This document shows positions 17,606-26,176 of a stretch of 64,000 nucleotides of DNA, piece after piece (the stretch's first letter is position 1; each line of letters opens with the position of its first letter). The DNA lies in NCBI RefSeq assembly GCF_009184865.1, contig NZ_CP045096.1:4278001-4342000 (forward strand), written 5' to 3'. A program made the translations under genes and the position numbers. Under the pieces are notes generated by a model. The model was not told the origin of the DNA, ran no database searches, and was given only the letters and a program-made list of their open reading frames with translations. Source of the DNA: Streptomyces phaeolivaceus (GTDB taxonomy: Bacteria > Actinomycetota > Actinomycetes > Streptomycetales > Streptomycetaceae).

Positions 17606-17913
17606 CCCGCCGTCCGCTGCCCGAGTCGGGCCTGGTGTCTTCACCGGCCCGGCTCGGGCGACGTCCGGGCGGCAGGCGCGGCCGTCGCTCCCCCAGCCCG
17701 GGAGTCCCGCTCACCGCCGCCGAGTGGGGTTGTTCACTGCCCTTTCCCCGGCGCGGTGTCCCCGCTCCAGATAGGGCCATTCCTCGGGGTGAGTCGCGAT
17801 TCTGGCCCGCCGCCATGCCGTGTCGAAGGCAAGCCCCCCGCCACTCGCCCGTACCAGCCGCCATGCCCGCCAGCTCGTCCGCGGTGCCAGCACCCACCGC
17901 CACACCGAGGTGC
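17606..17913. other. Intergenic gap with no recognised gene
   Basis: About 308 bases between convergent genes. No open frame here has a credible start with coding character. It marks the edge between the dormancy cluster and the NTPase cassette. Confidence 0.6.
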
Positions 17914-18681
17914 TCACCCACCCCCCGTTTCACCGAGTTGCGCGTGCCCGTTGAGCAGGGACAGTGTCTTCGCGGCGTGCTGCGGACGCTTGGCGTGATC
18001 CATGCCGGCCGCCAGCAGCGTGTAGAGCATCAGCTTCTGGGACGGGTCGGGGAAGCTGCCGAGGAACTCCCGCAGCACCTCCAACGCCTCGTGATCGACA
18101 GTCCGTTCGTGTGCGGGGCGGTGCCGGGCGAACACCTCCGCCACTTTCTCGGCATCAGTGACAACAGCCGACAGCCTGGACCAGTCGCTGCCATCCCGCT
18201 CGATCCACCGCAGCAGCAGGGCGGCCGGATCGGCCAGCTCCGCCGCGACCGCGTCGGTCCTCTGCCGGCGCAGGGCGTCGGCCACGGCCTGCCCGCGCTG
18301 CGCGGCGAGCAGATCCGCCACGGCGGCCCGGTCGTCGGGCGCCAGGTCCAGGGCGACCTCGGCCCGGAACTCGACCGGAGGGTCGGTCGGCAATCGGCGC
18401 CGACGAGACAGGTGGCGGCCGACCGCATCCCGCGCGGAGGGCAGGTCCCACGGGTCGCACGACTGGGAGACATCGGCCGCCGCCTCTCGCAGGGCGCCCC
18501 GTACCGCCGCGGCGATCTCCGCGTCCGTGTCGGGGTAGGGCGGTGGGGTCAGCACCGTGGCCGTGATCCGCGCGGTGAAGCCGATGCCGGGACAGGCGCT
18601 GCGCAGCCGGGCCTCGAAGCGGGTCAGGCCGCGCCGTACCGCCCGGCGCGTACGGCGGCGCGCCCATGCCGAGGAGGCCAC
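17914..18681 (-). CDS. Hypothetical protein, third gene of the amyloid-motif NTPase operon
   Basis: The 255-residue protein is not recognised. It starts at GTG 3 nt after the stop of the NTPase gene, so it is probably translationally linked. The N-terminus is strongly basic (WARRRTRRAVRRGLTRFEAR), followed by a strand-rich segment (GIGFTARITATVLTPPP), then Ala/Arg-rich helices with several DxA-type repeats. No TM segment or signal peptide is evident. The strand-plus-charged-helix pattern recalls SPFH/stomatin-like domains only vaguely. The tight linkage implies a role with the NTPase. Confidence 0.7.
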   Translation of the reverse strand: MASSAWARRRTRRAVRRGLTRFEARLRSACPGIGFTARITATVLTPPPYPDTDAEIAAAVRGALREAAADVSQSCDPWDLPSARDAVGRHLSRRRRLPTDPPVEFRAEVALDLAPDDRAAVADLLAAQRGQAVADALRRQRTDAVAAELADPAALLLRWIERDGSDWSRLSAVVTDAEKVAEVFARHRPAHERTVDHEALEVLREFLGSFPDPSQKLMLYTLLAAGMDHAKRPQHAAKTLSLLNGHAQLGETGGG

Positions 18682-18684
18682 GGC

Positions 18685-20820
18685 TCAGAACTCCGCGGGA
18701 GCGTGTTCACGCGGAAGTCTCCCGGCCCCGGCAGACAGGGGTGCGGGCAGGCGCAGTTCCTTGCGCAGCTCGATCACCGCCTCGTCGTGCGCCACACCGG
18801 GCTCTCCGAAGACGAGAGCGGAGATCGGCGAGGAGTACAGGTGCTCCGTGACGACCTCGTCGAGGATCTCCGCCACGAACCGCGCCGGCACCTGCCCCGC
18901 CTGCCGTGCCCGGGCCCAGGCGAGCAGGAGCTCCCGGCACTCGGCGTCGACGCGGCTGTCGGACAGTGCCGCGTTCCATCCCCGCACCAGCGCCTGCCTG
19001 ACGTCGTCCTGCTGCTCGGCGGCGGCCAGCATGACCTGCAGGACATACGGGTCGGCGCGGGGGTCCAGGAGGGAGAGGAACGCCCGGTGCCCGGCGAGGT
19101 GCTTCTTCTCGGTGGCCCATTTGATGACGGTGCTCCACACCCGCGGCAACTGGCCTTCGCGGGCCGCGATGTCCCTGAGCGCTCTCTGGGCCGTCCGTAC
19201 GGCCTCGTCCGGTTCGGGCCGGTCGAGGACGTGCCGCAGCCGGACGAGGGCCTGGCGCGGGTAGTGCTGGGCGAAGGCGCCCTGGCAGACCAGGGCGACG
19301 ACGGTCGCGACCGCTTCCGAGGACTCCTGCGCGGAGTCCAGCAGCAGGGCCCGCACCTCGGCGCCCAGGGTGTCCGCCTCGGCGGCGACGGTCAGGACTC
19401 GGGCGATCAGTTCGCGGTGCCCGGGGCTGTCGTCACCGTTGTCGATCCAGGCGTGCACCTTCCTGACCACACGTATGTCGTTCTCCGCGACGGCCAGTTC
19501 GACCAGGAGGTCACCGATGGCAGCCAGCCGGTCGGCGCCCGGGCCTCTGGGCGAGGTGACGGTGTCCAGCCAGCGCAGCAGGTGCGGGTGGATGTCTGCG
19601 CGCTGCTGCCACAGGTGCAGCAGGACCGCACGGGCGTATCCGGGCTTGTGGCCGAGGGAAACGATCCGCCCGCGGACCTCGGCCCCCATCGCCGTCAGCC
19701 GGCTGGTCAGGTCCGGCCCGGTCAGAATCGTGCGGACATCGGTCTCCCGGTCCTCGCCCAGCAGGCTCCGGGCGCCGTCCTGCACCGTCAGCGCGTCCTT
19801 GCCGTCGAGGAAGAGGGAGGAGACGAGCAGCGCACGGTCGTCCGGGTTGTCCTCAGTGCTCGCGAAGACACTCCGCACGTCCGAGCGCCACTCCCGGAAG
19901 GTGCTCACGGCCCTGTCCAGGCTCTGCGGGGAGTCGTCGGCGGAGGCGAGGGTGGCGGCCAGCCGGGCCGCATCGGCCGGACGGCTGCCGTCGGTCAGCA
20001 GGTGCGCCGCCTCACCGCCCGGATCCGTGTCCTTGTCCGGCGGCACGGTGTCGAGCCAGCGGACCCGGTCCGGCCGACGATGCACGTACTCCAGGTGCGC
20101 CCTGGCCACCCGGTGGGCGGACGGCCGGGCCGTGGCACGCGCGACGACGCCGGCGACCGCACCCGAGACCGCCTCGGGCCAGCCGTGCTCGTCGGCAATC
20201 ACCACGAGGAAGGAGCCCGAGAACCTCAACCCCTCCGCGTAACCCACCAGCTGCTCGGCGACGCTGCCGGGCTTCTGCCAGGAACCGATCTCCGCGGCCA
20301 CGTCCAGCAGATAGCCCGTACCCGGCTCGTCGGGCAGCACCGAGACGTCCGGGAAACCCGGCCTCTCCCAGTCGGGCACGATCTCCCGAAGGCTCAATGC
20401 CTGCCCCCGGGCGTTCTCCTCCGCCCTGGAGACCTCCCACAGGGCCTTGATCCCGGCGGTGCGCTTGCCGTATCCCGGAGGACCGGCGACGACGGCCAGC
20501 CGGGGCCCGCTCCCGGTCAGCCGCTCAAGCGCCCTGGCCGCGGTCCGTGTGCTCCCGTCCCGCACGCTCACGTCCACCCATGCCAGTCGTACGGCGTCCA
20601 GCTCGGCCTGTGGGATGTCGGCCACCGGCAGCTGGGGTCTGCTCGTCATCGAGACGGAGCCCGCGGCCACGATGATCTTCGAGTTCTGGTTGTTGCCCAC
20701 CTCCACCCGGAAACCGGCGGGCTCCGGGTGGATCACGGCGGAGGACGGCGAGGACGGCGAGGACGACGGTGGTGATGACGGGGGCGGCGGTACGGCCCCG
20801 GAACCGGTCCCCTCGCTCAC
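18685..20820 (-). CDS. P-loop NTPase with N-terminal amyloid-like motif and helical C-terminus (NLR-like candidate)
   Basis: The 711-residue protein starts at a GTG overlapping the previous stop (GTGA). Residues 10-28 are Pro/Ser-rich. Residues 42-57 (GNNQNSKIIVAAGSVS) form a short hydrophobic beta-prone motif that matches the C-terminus of the protein encoded just upstream. A Walker A loop AGPPGYGKRT lies at 112-121 and a Walker B-like strand VVIADEHGW at 206-214. From about 280 to 690 it is a long series of Ala/Leu/Arg helical hairpins without a named repeat. This resembles STAND/NLR sensors: signalling tail, NTPase, helical sensor. The specific family is not recognised. Confidence 0.75.
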   Translation of the reverse strand: MSEGTGSGAVPPPPSSPPSSSPSSPSSAVIHPEPAGFRVEVGNNQNSKIIVAAGSVSMTSRPQLPVADIPQAELDAVRLAWVDVSVRDGSTRTAARALERLTGSGPRLAVVAGPPGYGKRTAGIKALWEVSRAEENARGQALSLREIVPDWERPGFPDVSVLPDEPGTGYLLDVAAEIGSWQKPGSVAEQLVGYAEGLRFSGSFLVVIADEHGWPEAVSGAVAGVVARATARPSAHRVARAHLEYVHRRPDRVRWLDTVPPDKDTDPGGEAAHLLTDGSRPADAARLAATLASADDSPQSLDRAVSTFREWRSDVRSVFASTEDNPDDRALLVSSLFLDGKDALTVQDGARSLLGEDRETDVRTILTGPDLTSRLTAMGAEVRGRIVSLGHKPGYARAVLLHLWQQRADIHPHLLRWLDTVTSPRGPGADRLAAIGDLLVELAVAENDIRVVRKVHAWIDNGDDSPGHRELIARVLTVAAEADTLGAEVRALLLDSAQESSEAVATVVALVCQGAFAQHYPRQALVRLRHVLDRPEPDEAVRTAQRALRDIAAREGQLPRVWSTVIKWATEKKHLAGHRAFLSLLDPRADPYVLQVMLAAAEQQDDVRQALVRGWNAALSDSRVDAECRELLLAWARARQAGQVPARFVAEILDEVVTEHLYSSPISALVFGEPGVAHDEAVIELRKELRLPAPLSAGAGRLPREHAPAEF

Positions 20821-21260
20821 CGGCTCTGCTCCGGCGCGCGGTAGTGGAAGCCACCCGACGCGTTGATGTCACCGGCCGAGATGACGACCTGGCTGTGGGA
20901 GTTGTGGTGCACGCTCGTCGACGCCCCGTCCCGCCCGCCGTCTCCCCTGAACTGGCCGACCAGGTCCCGCAACTCCTGTGCCGCGTCCGGATGCTTCTGC
21001 AGGAACGCCGCCAGCTGGATCACCAGCTCCCCGCGCAGCCGCTCCTCCACCGTCCCGCGCTCGCTCTCGGCGCTGTCGACGAGCCGCTGCCGCGCCGCGT
21101 CGACCAGCCGCAGCTCCTGCTCGGCACTCTCCTCCCCACCCCGCCGGAACAGCCGGGCCACACCGCCCCGCACGGATTCCCACGTGCTCTTGGCCATCTC
21201 GGTGACCAGGGCCGCAGCCCCCAGACCCGCAACCTGCATGATGTCCAACGCGTCCCCCAT
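20817..21260 (-). CDS. Small helical protein with C-terminal amyloid-like motif, candidate effector
   Basis: The 147-residue protein begins MGDALDIMQVAGLGAAALVT, a hydrophobic N-terminal helix, and continues with charged helices (SAEQELRLVDAARQRLVDSA; LQKHPDAAQELRDLVGQF). The tail has VHHNSHSQVVISAGDINASG (117-136). SQVVISAGDIN aligns with SKIIVAAGSVS in the NTPase encoded next. The stop overlaps the NTPase start by 4 nt. A helical domain plus C-terminal amyloid-like motif beside an NTPase with a matching N-terminal motif is the arrangement of bacterial cell-death effectors of the Bell type. The start is uncertain; the frame is open to 21350 but has no RBS there. Confidence 0.68.
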   Translation of the reverse strand: MGDALDIMQVAGLGAAALVTEMAKSTWESVRGGVARLFRRGGEESAEQELRLVDAARQRLVDSAESERGTVEERLRGELVIQLAAFLQKHPDAAQELRDLVGQFRGDGGRDGASTSVHHNSHSQVVISAGDINASGGFHYRAPEQSR

Positions 21261-21634
21261 GGTCAGTGCCGTTACCCCCGCTCGACGGGCGGGCAGAGGC
21301 CGACGACATAGTCGACACATCAGGGTGGATGTCCGTTCACAGGTCGGCAATCGAAAGTATTTGCCACATACCTGAATGAGTAATTATCAAGCGGGCGGAT
21401 CCGGCCTGTTCGGATCCAGGTCGTGAAGTGCCGGGCCGGGTCGTGCACCGTGCGCCGCAGGACGGAAGACCGGTCAGGCTTCAGGTACGGCGCAACCTGG
21501 CCAAAGCACCACTCCAGGTGATTGTCCTGAAGTAGCCGAAGTAGTCGGATGTGCCGGTAGAGGGCCCGGTGCGCGAAGGTTGCTCCCATGTCGACCGCTC
21601 GGCCCCGCGATGAACAGGCACTGAGCGGCTGACG

Positions 21635-22885
21635 TCAAGGGCCGGAGGGTGGGGCGGACGGAAGCACGAAGGGGAGGAACGCCAGACGGATCTCCCGGCC
21701 GTCGTCCTGCGCGGAGGCGAAGACGAAGTCATGCCGCCCGTCCTCCTTGGAAGGGAGCTTCTCCTTGCAGAGCGGGTGCCGGCCGATGCAGTCGGCCGCC
21801 TTGCGGATGACTTCGCCGGGGTTTCCCTCGCGGATGAACAACAGGAGGGCCGCCTTGCTGTCACGCCAGACGAGGTAACGTCCCAGCAACTGCTCGTCGA
21901 GCGCTTTGGTGATCGCCTTGGGGCCTTTCCAGTTCTTGCAGTCGGCGATGAAGATGTTCCTGTCGTCGACCCGGATGAGAATGTCGGTCTTCCCATGACC
22001 GTTGAAGACCTCGCCCGCGGCCTGCCCCTCGAAGTGCGTGTTGAGCGTGAACAGCAACTGGTTCCGGATGTCCTCCTCACCCATCTTGGCTGCGGTGGGC
22101 AGACTCCGCTCCAGCCCGTTGCGGAAGAGGACGATGACCCTGATGGCCGCCTCGTAGTCGCCGACGGACAACTCGGGCTCAGGCCGGTACGGACCTGACC
22201 CGTCAGGGCGCGGGCGAGGCGTGATCCTGGGGCGGTTGACCGGAACGGCATGCAAGGGCGCCCCCTGCCGCTGCCGGACAGGGAACCCGAGTGCCGCCTC
22301 CATCCCGCGGTCGGCGAGCAACTTGGCCCGACGTTCGGCGAGCAGGCGTATCGAAAGGGCGCCCAGCTCCGCGTTATGAGGGTCGATCAGTTCCCGTGCC
22401 CAGCCCAAGTGCTTCTCCACGGCTTCGAGTTCCTCCTCGAAGCGGCGGCGTGCCGCGTCGATGTCCCCTGGTGGCCCGCTCCAGCGGATGCGGAGTTCGT
22501 TCTCGGCGACCGTCGTGTACCAGTCACGCATCGAATGCCTGCTGGGCTTGAGCAGAAAGACCCGCGCCTCCCCATGAAAGGGGACCGCGATCTGCAGCAC
22601 CGTGAGCTGACGCTCGTGGGGGCGACCGGCAATGTCGGGGACGACCACGATCTCCTCCCCGACCGGAAGCTGCTGGATCCCCTCGCGGTCGAGGACGGGG
22701 CAGGGCACGCTGTACTTCTGGACCAGGTGGTCGACGATCTCGGTCTGCGAGGTCCGCAGCAGGTCATCCGCCAGCCAGCTCTGCACTTCCTTCTTCATCC
22801 TGGTCAATTCGCCGTACAGAACCTGGCGAAGGTCCTTTTCACCGAACATCGAGGCCCGCCAGAAGGAGATGTCACTGATCGCCAT
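21635..22885 (-). CDS. PD-(D/E)XK-like nuclease-domain protein
   Basis: The 416-residue protein has no signal peptide. The N-terminal half (1-230) is mixed alpha/beta with charged helices and is not recognised. The C-terminal part contains EEDIRNQLLFTLNTHFEG (about 270-288), then GHGKTDILIRV (Asp301) and NIFIADCKNWKGP (Asp315, Lys317). This D...(D/E)xK pattern, with a helix ahead, is the core of restriction-endonuclease-like nucleases; the usual E is D here. The likely role is DNA cleavage in defence. It lies on the same strand as the NTPase operon, 370 bp upstream, but co-transcription is not shown. Confidence 0.72.
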   Translation of the reverse strand: MAISDISFWRASMFGEKDLRQVLYGELTRMKKEVQSWLADDLLRTSQTEIVDHLVQKYSVPCPVLDREGIQQLPVGEEIVVVPDIAGRPHERQLTVLQIAVPFHGEARVFLLKPSRHSMRDWYTTVAENELRIRWSGPPGDIDAARRRFEEELEAVEKHLGWARELIDPHNAELGALSIRLLAERRAKLLADRGMEAALGFPVRQRQGAPLHAVPVNRPRITPRPRPDGSGPYRPEPELSVGDYEAAIRVIVLFRNGLERSLPTAAKMGEEDIRNQLLFTLNTHFEGQAAGEVFNGHGKTDILIRVDDRNIFIADCKNWKGPKAITKALDEQLLGRYLVWRDSKAALLLFIREGNPGEVIRKAADCIGRHPLCKEKLPSKEDGRHDFVFASAQDDGREIRLAFLPFVLPSAPPSGP

Positions 22886-23138
22886 GAGGCTATTGTCCGT
22901 CCACCGAGACAGATGAGGCGGCTGCCGAAGCCCGTGGAGGGCGGGGAGAACGCCGAAGCCCGCGATCGTCCACGTTCACGTTGAACCGCTTGACATGAAG
23001 GACGGTCGGACTCCTGAACCGCCACGGGCCAGTTCGCCATGGAGGTTTCAACGTCGATCCTGCGCCAGGGCCCCCCGACGGTCCACACCGGCACCGCCCC
23101 CAGCCTGGCTGTCGCTCCGTTCCACACAGCAAAGAGCG

Positions 23139-23483
23139 TCACAGCCTCCCGGGGTTCGCCGTCCCGCCCGCAGCGGCGGCCCGGACCGCGGCCGGCCCCG
23201 GCCAGAGCTGTAAGTCGAGGGCGTCCTCCAGCCTGGTGAGGGTGCCGATGTCGGGGAGGACCTCGCCGTTCAGGACGCGGGCGACGGTGGAGTGGGCGAC
23301 CTGTGCCATCTCAGCGAGGCCCCGCAGGGACAGCTCGCGCGATCGCATCGTCCGGTCCAGGTCACGGGCGAGCAGCAGACCGCAGTGTGCGCTCAGTGGG
23401 GCGGTGGGAGCGAGGACCACCTGGGGCCAGGGACCGTCCGTCACATAGAAGAGGGGGAATTTGTCGTTGTTGCTGCGGGGCAT
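23139..23483 (-). CDS. XRE-family helix-turn-helix protein
   Basis: The 114-residue protein carries a helix-turn-helix (about 50-95): SLRGLAEMAQVAHSTVARVL followed by NGEVLPDIGTLTRLEDAL, as in Cro/C1-type DNA-binding domains. Residues 1-45 (MPRSNNDKFPLFYVTDGPWP) precede it. No strong RBS was found, so the start could be MRAMPRS 9 bases upstream. A role as a local regulator or antitoxin-like protein is possible; no partner toxin is adjacent. Confidence 0.72.
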   Translation of the reverse strand: MPRSNNDKFPLFYVTDGPWPQVVLAPTAPLSAHCGLLLARDLDRTMRSRELSLRGLAEMAQVAHSTVARVLNGEVLPDIGTLTRLEDALDLQLWPGPAAVRAAAAGGTANPGRL

Positions 23484-23947
23484 GGCCCGCATCGTGCCAT
23501 GCGGCCAAGGCTGCTTTCGGCAGACCGAAAGGCCGCCGGGCCCTGCCGGAACCCGGTGGAGAAAGCCGGGCCGTACGGGTCCTGCCAAGCAGTGCACACC
23601 GCGGCACCCCCCCCTTGCCGGCCACCACTCCGGCCGCCTCCCTCAGGAACCCTCAAGGCAGCAGACATCCGCCCCTGCTCCTTGCGCACAGAGCAAATAC
23701 CCTCACTAATGCGACAGTTGGGGATTCCTCCGGGGCTCCGATTCGCCAACCCGCGTACAAGCAGCGCCTCTTAGGCTTTATGATCATGCTCAATCGGTCC
23801 TGCGCAGTGGGTCACCTGGCCCTTCGCGCAGCATGACGAGTCATCAGGTAGGGCTGGTCACAGACCGGTTAGCCTCTCGGCACGCCACATGCAAGGGGCC
23901 GGGATGGTGCGGCGGATTCGGTCTCGCACGCGGATGAGGAGGGTGAG
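23484..23947. other. Intergenic gap with no recognised gene
   Basis: About 460 bases with a lower-GC part near 23690-23800. Several open frames cross it but none has family-like sequence. The divergent promoters of the XRE gene and the 23948 gene should lie here. Confidence 0.55.
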
Positions 23948-24502
23948 TTGAGCGACTCGGACACGAAGTTCACGCTGCCGTTCATCGCCCATCTGCAGCA
24001 GATCGTCGGTATCGAGCGGGCCCAGCTGGAGAAGGCCGACACCGCAGTGGCCGACACTGCGGCGGCCGTCGCAGAGGCCGAACGGATTCTGCAAGAGGCA
24101 CTCGACGGTCAGCGTGTCGCGCTCGGGGAGCAGCGCGTCGCGGCCGAGCGGTACGAGGCGGTCCTGGCGACCGTCCAGGCCGCCGAGTCCTACGCGTCCG
24201 AGCTGGGCCTCACCGACACACCGCCGACCGACGCCGCCGAACCCGGGGCCGATGCCACGCACCCGCAGGGTCCGGCGTCTTCCGGGACTCTCGCCCATCT
24301 GATCGTGGACGTGCTGGAGCCGGGCAAGGACATCACGGTTCCCGAGATCTACGAGAAGGTGTGGGCGCTGCGGCCCGAGGTCGCGAACAACGCGGTCCGC
24401 GCGGCGCTGTCGCAACTACACAAGGCCGGCCGTGTGGAGAACGTCCGCCGGGGTGTCTACCGTCTCCTGAAGCTTCCGGAGGACCACACGACGGCCAGGT
24501 GA
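23948..24502 (+). CDS. Coiled-coil protein with C-terminal winged helix
   Basis: The 184 residues start at a TTG placed after GAGGAGGGTG. Residues 15-85 form an Ala/Glu/Gln coiled coil (HLQQIVGIERAQLEKADTAV onward), residues 90-110 are a flexible linker, and 115-175 resemble a winged helix (DITVPEIYEKVWALRPEVAN then VRAALSQLHKAGRVENVRRG). It probably oligomerises and binds DNA. No family name is assigned; neighbours give no functional clue. Confidence 0.75.
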   Translation: MSDSDTKFTLPFIAHLQQIVGIERAQLEKADTAVADTAAAVAEAERILQEALDGQRVALGEQRVAAERYEAVLATVQAAESYASELGLTDTPPTDAAEPGADATHPQGPASSGTLAHLIVDVLEPGKDITVPEIYEKVWALRPEVANNAVRAALSQLHKAGRVENVRRGVYRLLKLPEDHTTAR

Positions 24503-24704
24503 CGATCGCTCCGTATCACCCCAGGGACGTGCGCAAGAGAAGGGGTGCCGCCAGGACCGGCCAGGGTCCGGCGACACCCGCGACACGTCAGCTGAGGGCC
24601 CACGTATCGGGTTCATTTTAGCCCTGGGTATTCAGCGGAGTTGGGTGACCTGACGCCCCGATAGCAGAAAGGTGCCGTTGACCTGCGAGGATGCGAGTGT
24701 CTAG

Positions 24705-26172
24705 TACTACAGCCGTGACTCGTTCCCGTGTCCGGTCCGTGTGTGACGCGTTGTCCGGTTCGTGGATACGGAACGGGCGGTGCTGGTCTGGGCGGGCTGG
24801 TTCGATGACTTCTTCGCCTCTTTGGCGGGGGTCTTCGGGCGGGTCGAGCCGCGCCGGATGGCGATGTCGTATGTGAAGGCGTTGATCGCGCCGGTCGAGC
24901 GGAAAAACGGCTGGCAGATCGCTGAGCATGTCGGGCACGCGACGCCGGACCGGGTGCAGTGGTTCCTGGCGCGTTCGACCTGGTGCGCGGATCAACTCCG
25001 CGACGCTCTGCGGTTGTTCGTCGTGCAGTTCCTGGCCCGCCCGGACGGGGTGCTGGTGCTGGACGAGACAGCGTTCTTGAAGAAGGGCCGGATGTCGGCC
25101 GGGGTGGCCCCGCAGTACGCCGGGATCACCGGGCAGATCGAGAACTGCCAGGTCGCGGTGTTCTGTGCCTACGCCACCGACACCGGCAGGGCGTTGATCG
25201 ACCGCGAGCTGTACCTGCCGGCCGCATGGTGCGAGGACGCCGGTCGCTGCCAGCTCCAGCGCATCCCCCGCCCCCGCGCGAAGGCCGTGGTCACCAAGCC
25301 CGAACTGGGGCGGCGCATGGTCGAACGGTGCCGCCGGGCCAGGGTCCCGTTCGGATGGGTGGCCGCCGACAGTGCCTACGGCCAGGACCGCAAGCTCCGT
25401 GCCGCCCTCGAACGCCGCCGCATCCCCTACGTCATGGCCGTCCCGGTCGACGAGACCGTGCACACCCGCGGCACCGGAAACCTGCGCGTGGATGCGTTCG
25501 CCGCCGCCGTCCCGCTCCTGTTCGAGCGCCGCTCGTGCGGAGCCGGCGCCAAGGGGCCGCGCTCCTACGACTGGGCACTGGCCGAGGTCACCTGGCCCGG
25601 CGGCGCCGAGGGCGGCCCCCGCCGCGGCTACGTCCATCTCCTGCTGGTGCGGCGCTCGGTCACCGACCCCACCCGGATCGCCTACTTCGCCGTCCACGCC
25701 AGGGCCGGCACCCCGATCGGCGAGATCGTGCGCGTGATGGGCCTGCGCTGGAGTATCGAGGACTGCTTCGAGACCGCGAAGTCCGACTGCGGCCTGGACC
25801 ACTACGAAGTCCGCACCTGGGACGCCTGGCACCGCCACATCACCCTGTCCATGGCCGCCCTCGCCTTCCTGACCATCACCGACACCCGCACCCGCCACCT
25901 CCCAGAACCCGACAGCACTGCCGACCTGCCCACGCCGACCGATCCGGCCAGGACCTCCGAAAAGGGGGAACACCGAGGGCTGTTGAAAAGCTGATCCGCT
26001 ACACCGCCGAAGAGATCCGCCGCCTGCTCAACCGGCTCCTCTGGGCCACCGCACCCCCACCGCCGGCAACCGTGATCAAGCAGTCACGCTGGCGCCGCAC
26101 CCACCAGACCCGCGCACAACGCTGCCACTACACCACCCGCGACAGACGAGATCACGAGTCACGGCTGTAGTA
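24705..26172 (+). mobile_element. IS701-family insertion sequence with perfect ends
   Basis: The 1468-bp element has perfect 19-bp terminal inverted repeats (left TACTACAGCCGTGACTCGT at 24705-24723, right its complement at 26154-26172). It is flanked by CTAG at 24701-24704 and 26173-26176. A 4-bp YTAR-type duplication such as CTAG is typical of IS701. Intact ends and duplication point to a recent insertion. Confidence 0.93.
24762..25994 (+). CDS. IS701-family transposase, main frame
   Basis: The 410-residue product contains the IS701 DDE core: GVLVLDETAFLKKGRMSAGV, VAADSAYGQDRKLRAALERR and GLRWSIEDCFETAKSDCGLD. The frame ends prematurely after EKGEHRGLLKS. The usual C-terminal helices (RYTAEEIRRLLNRLLWA to SRWRRTHQTRAQRCHY) are encoded in the -1 frame up to a TAG at 26168-26170 in the right repeat. 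The overlap contains A AAG GGG (about 25961-25967), a canonical -1 slippery heptamer. The full protein may therefore be made by programmed frameshifting; an inactivating indel is the alternative. The start could also lie further upstream. Confidence 0.85.
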   Translation: MDTERAVLVWAGWFDDFFASLAGVFGRVEPRRMAMSYVKALIAPVERKNGWQIAEHVGHATPDRVQWFLARSTWCADQLRDALRLFVVQFLARPDGVLVLDETAFLKKGRMSAGVAPQYAGITGQIENCQVAVFCAYATDTGRALIDRELYLPAAWCEDAGRCQLQRIPRPRAKAVVTKPELGRRMVERCRRARVPFGWVAADSAYGQDRKLRAALERRRIPYVMAVPVDETVHTRGTGNLRVDAFAAAVPLLFERRSCGAGAKGPRSYDWALAEVTWPGGAEGGPRRGYVHLLLVRRSVTDPTRIAYFAVHARAGTPIGEIVRVMGLRWSIEDCFETAKSDCGLDHYEVRTWDAWHRHITLSMAALAFLTITDTRTRHLPEPDSTADLPTPTDPARTSEKGEHRGLLKS

Positions 26173-26176
26173 CTAG

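Noticed and set aside
21320..21589. 89-codon minus-strand frame between the small helical protein and the nuclease gene
   Set aside because: No RBS, no recognisable domain and unusual composition; may be a remnant, but cannot be supported as a gene.
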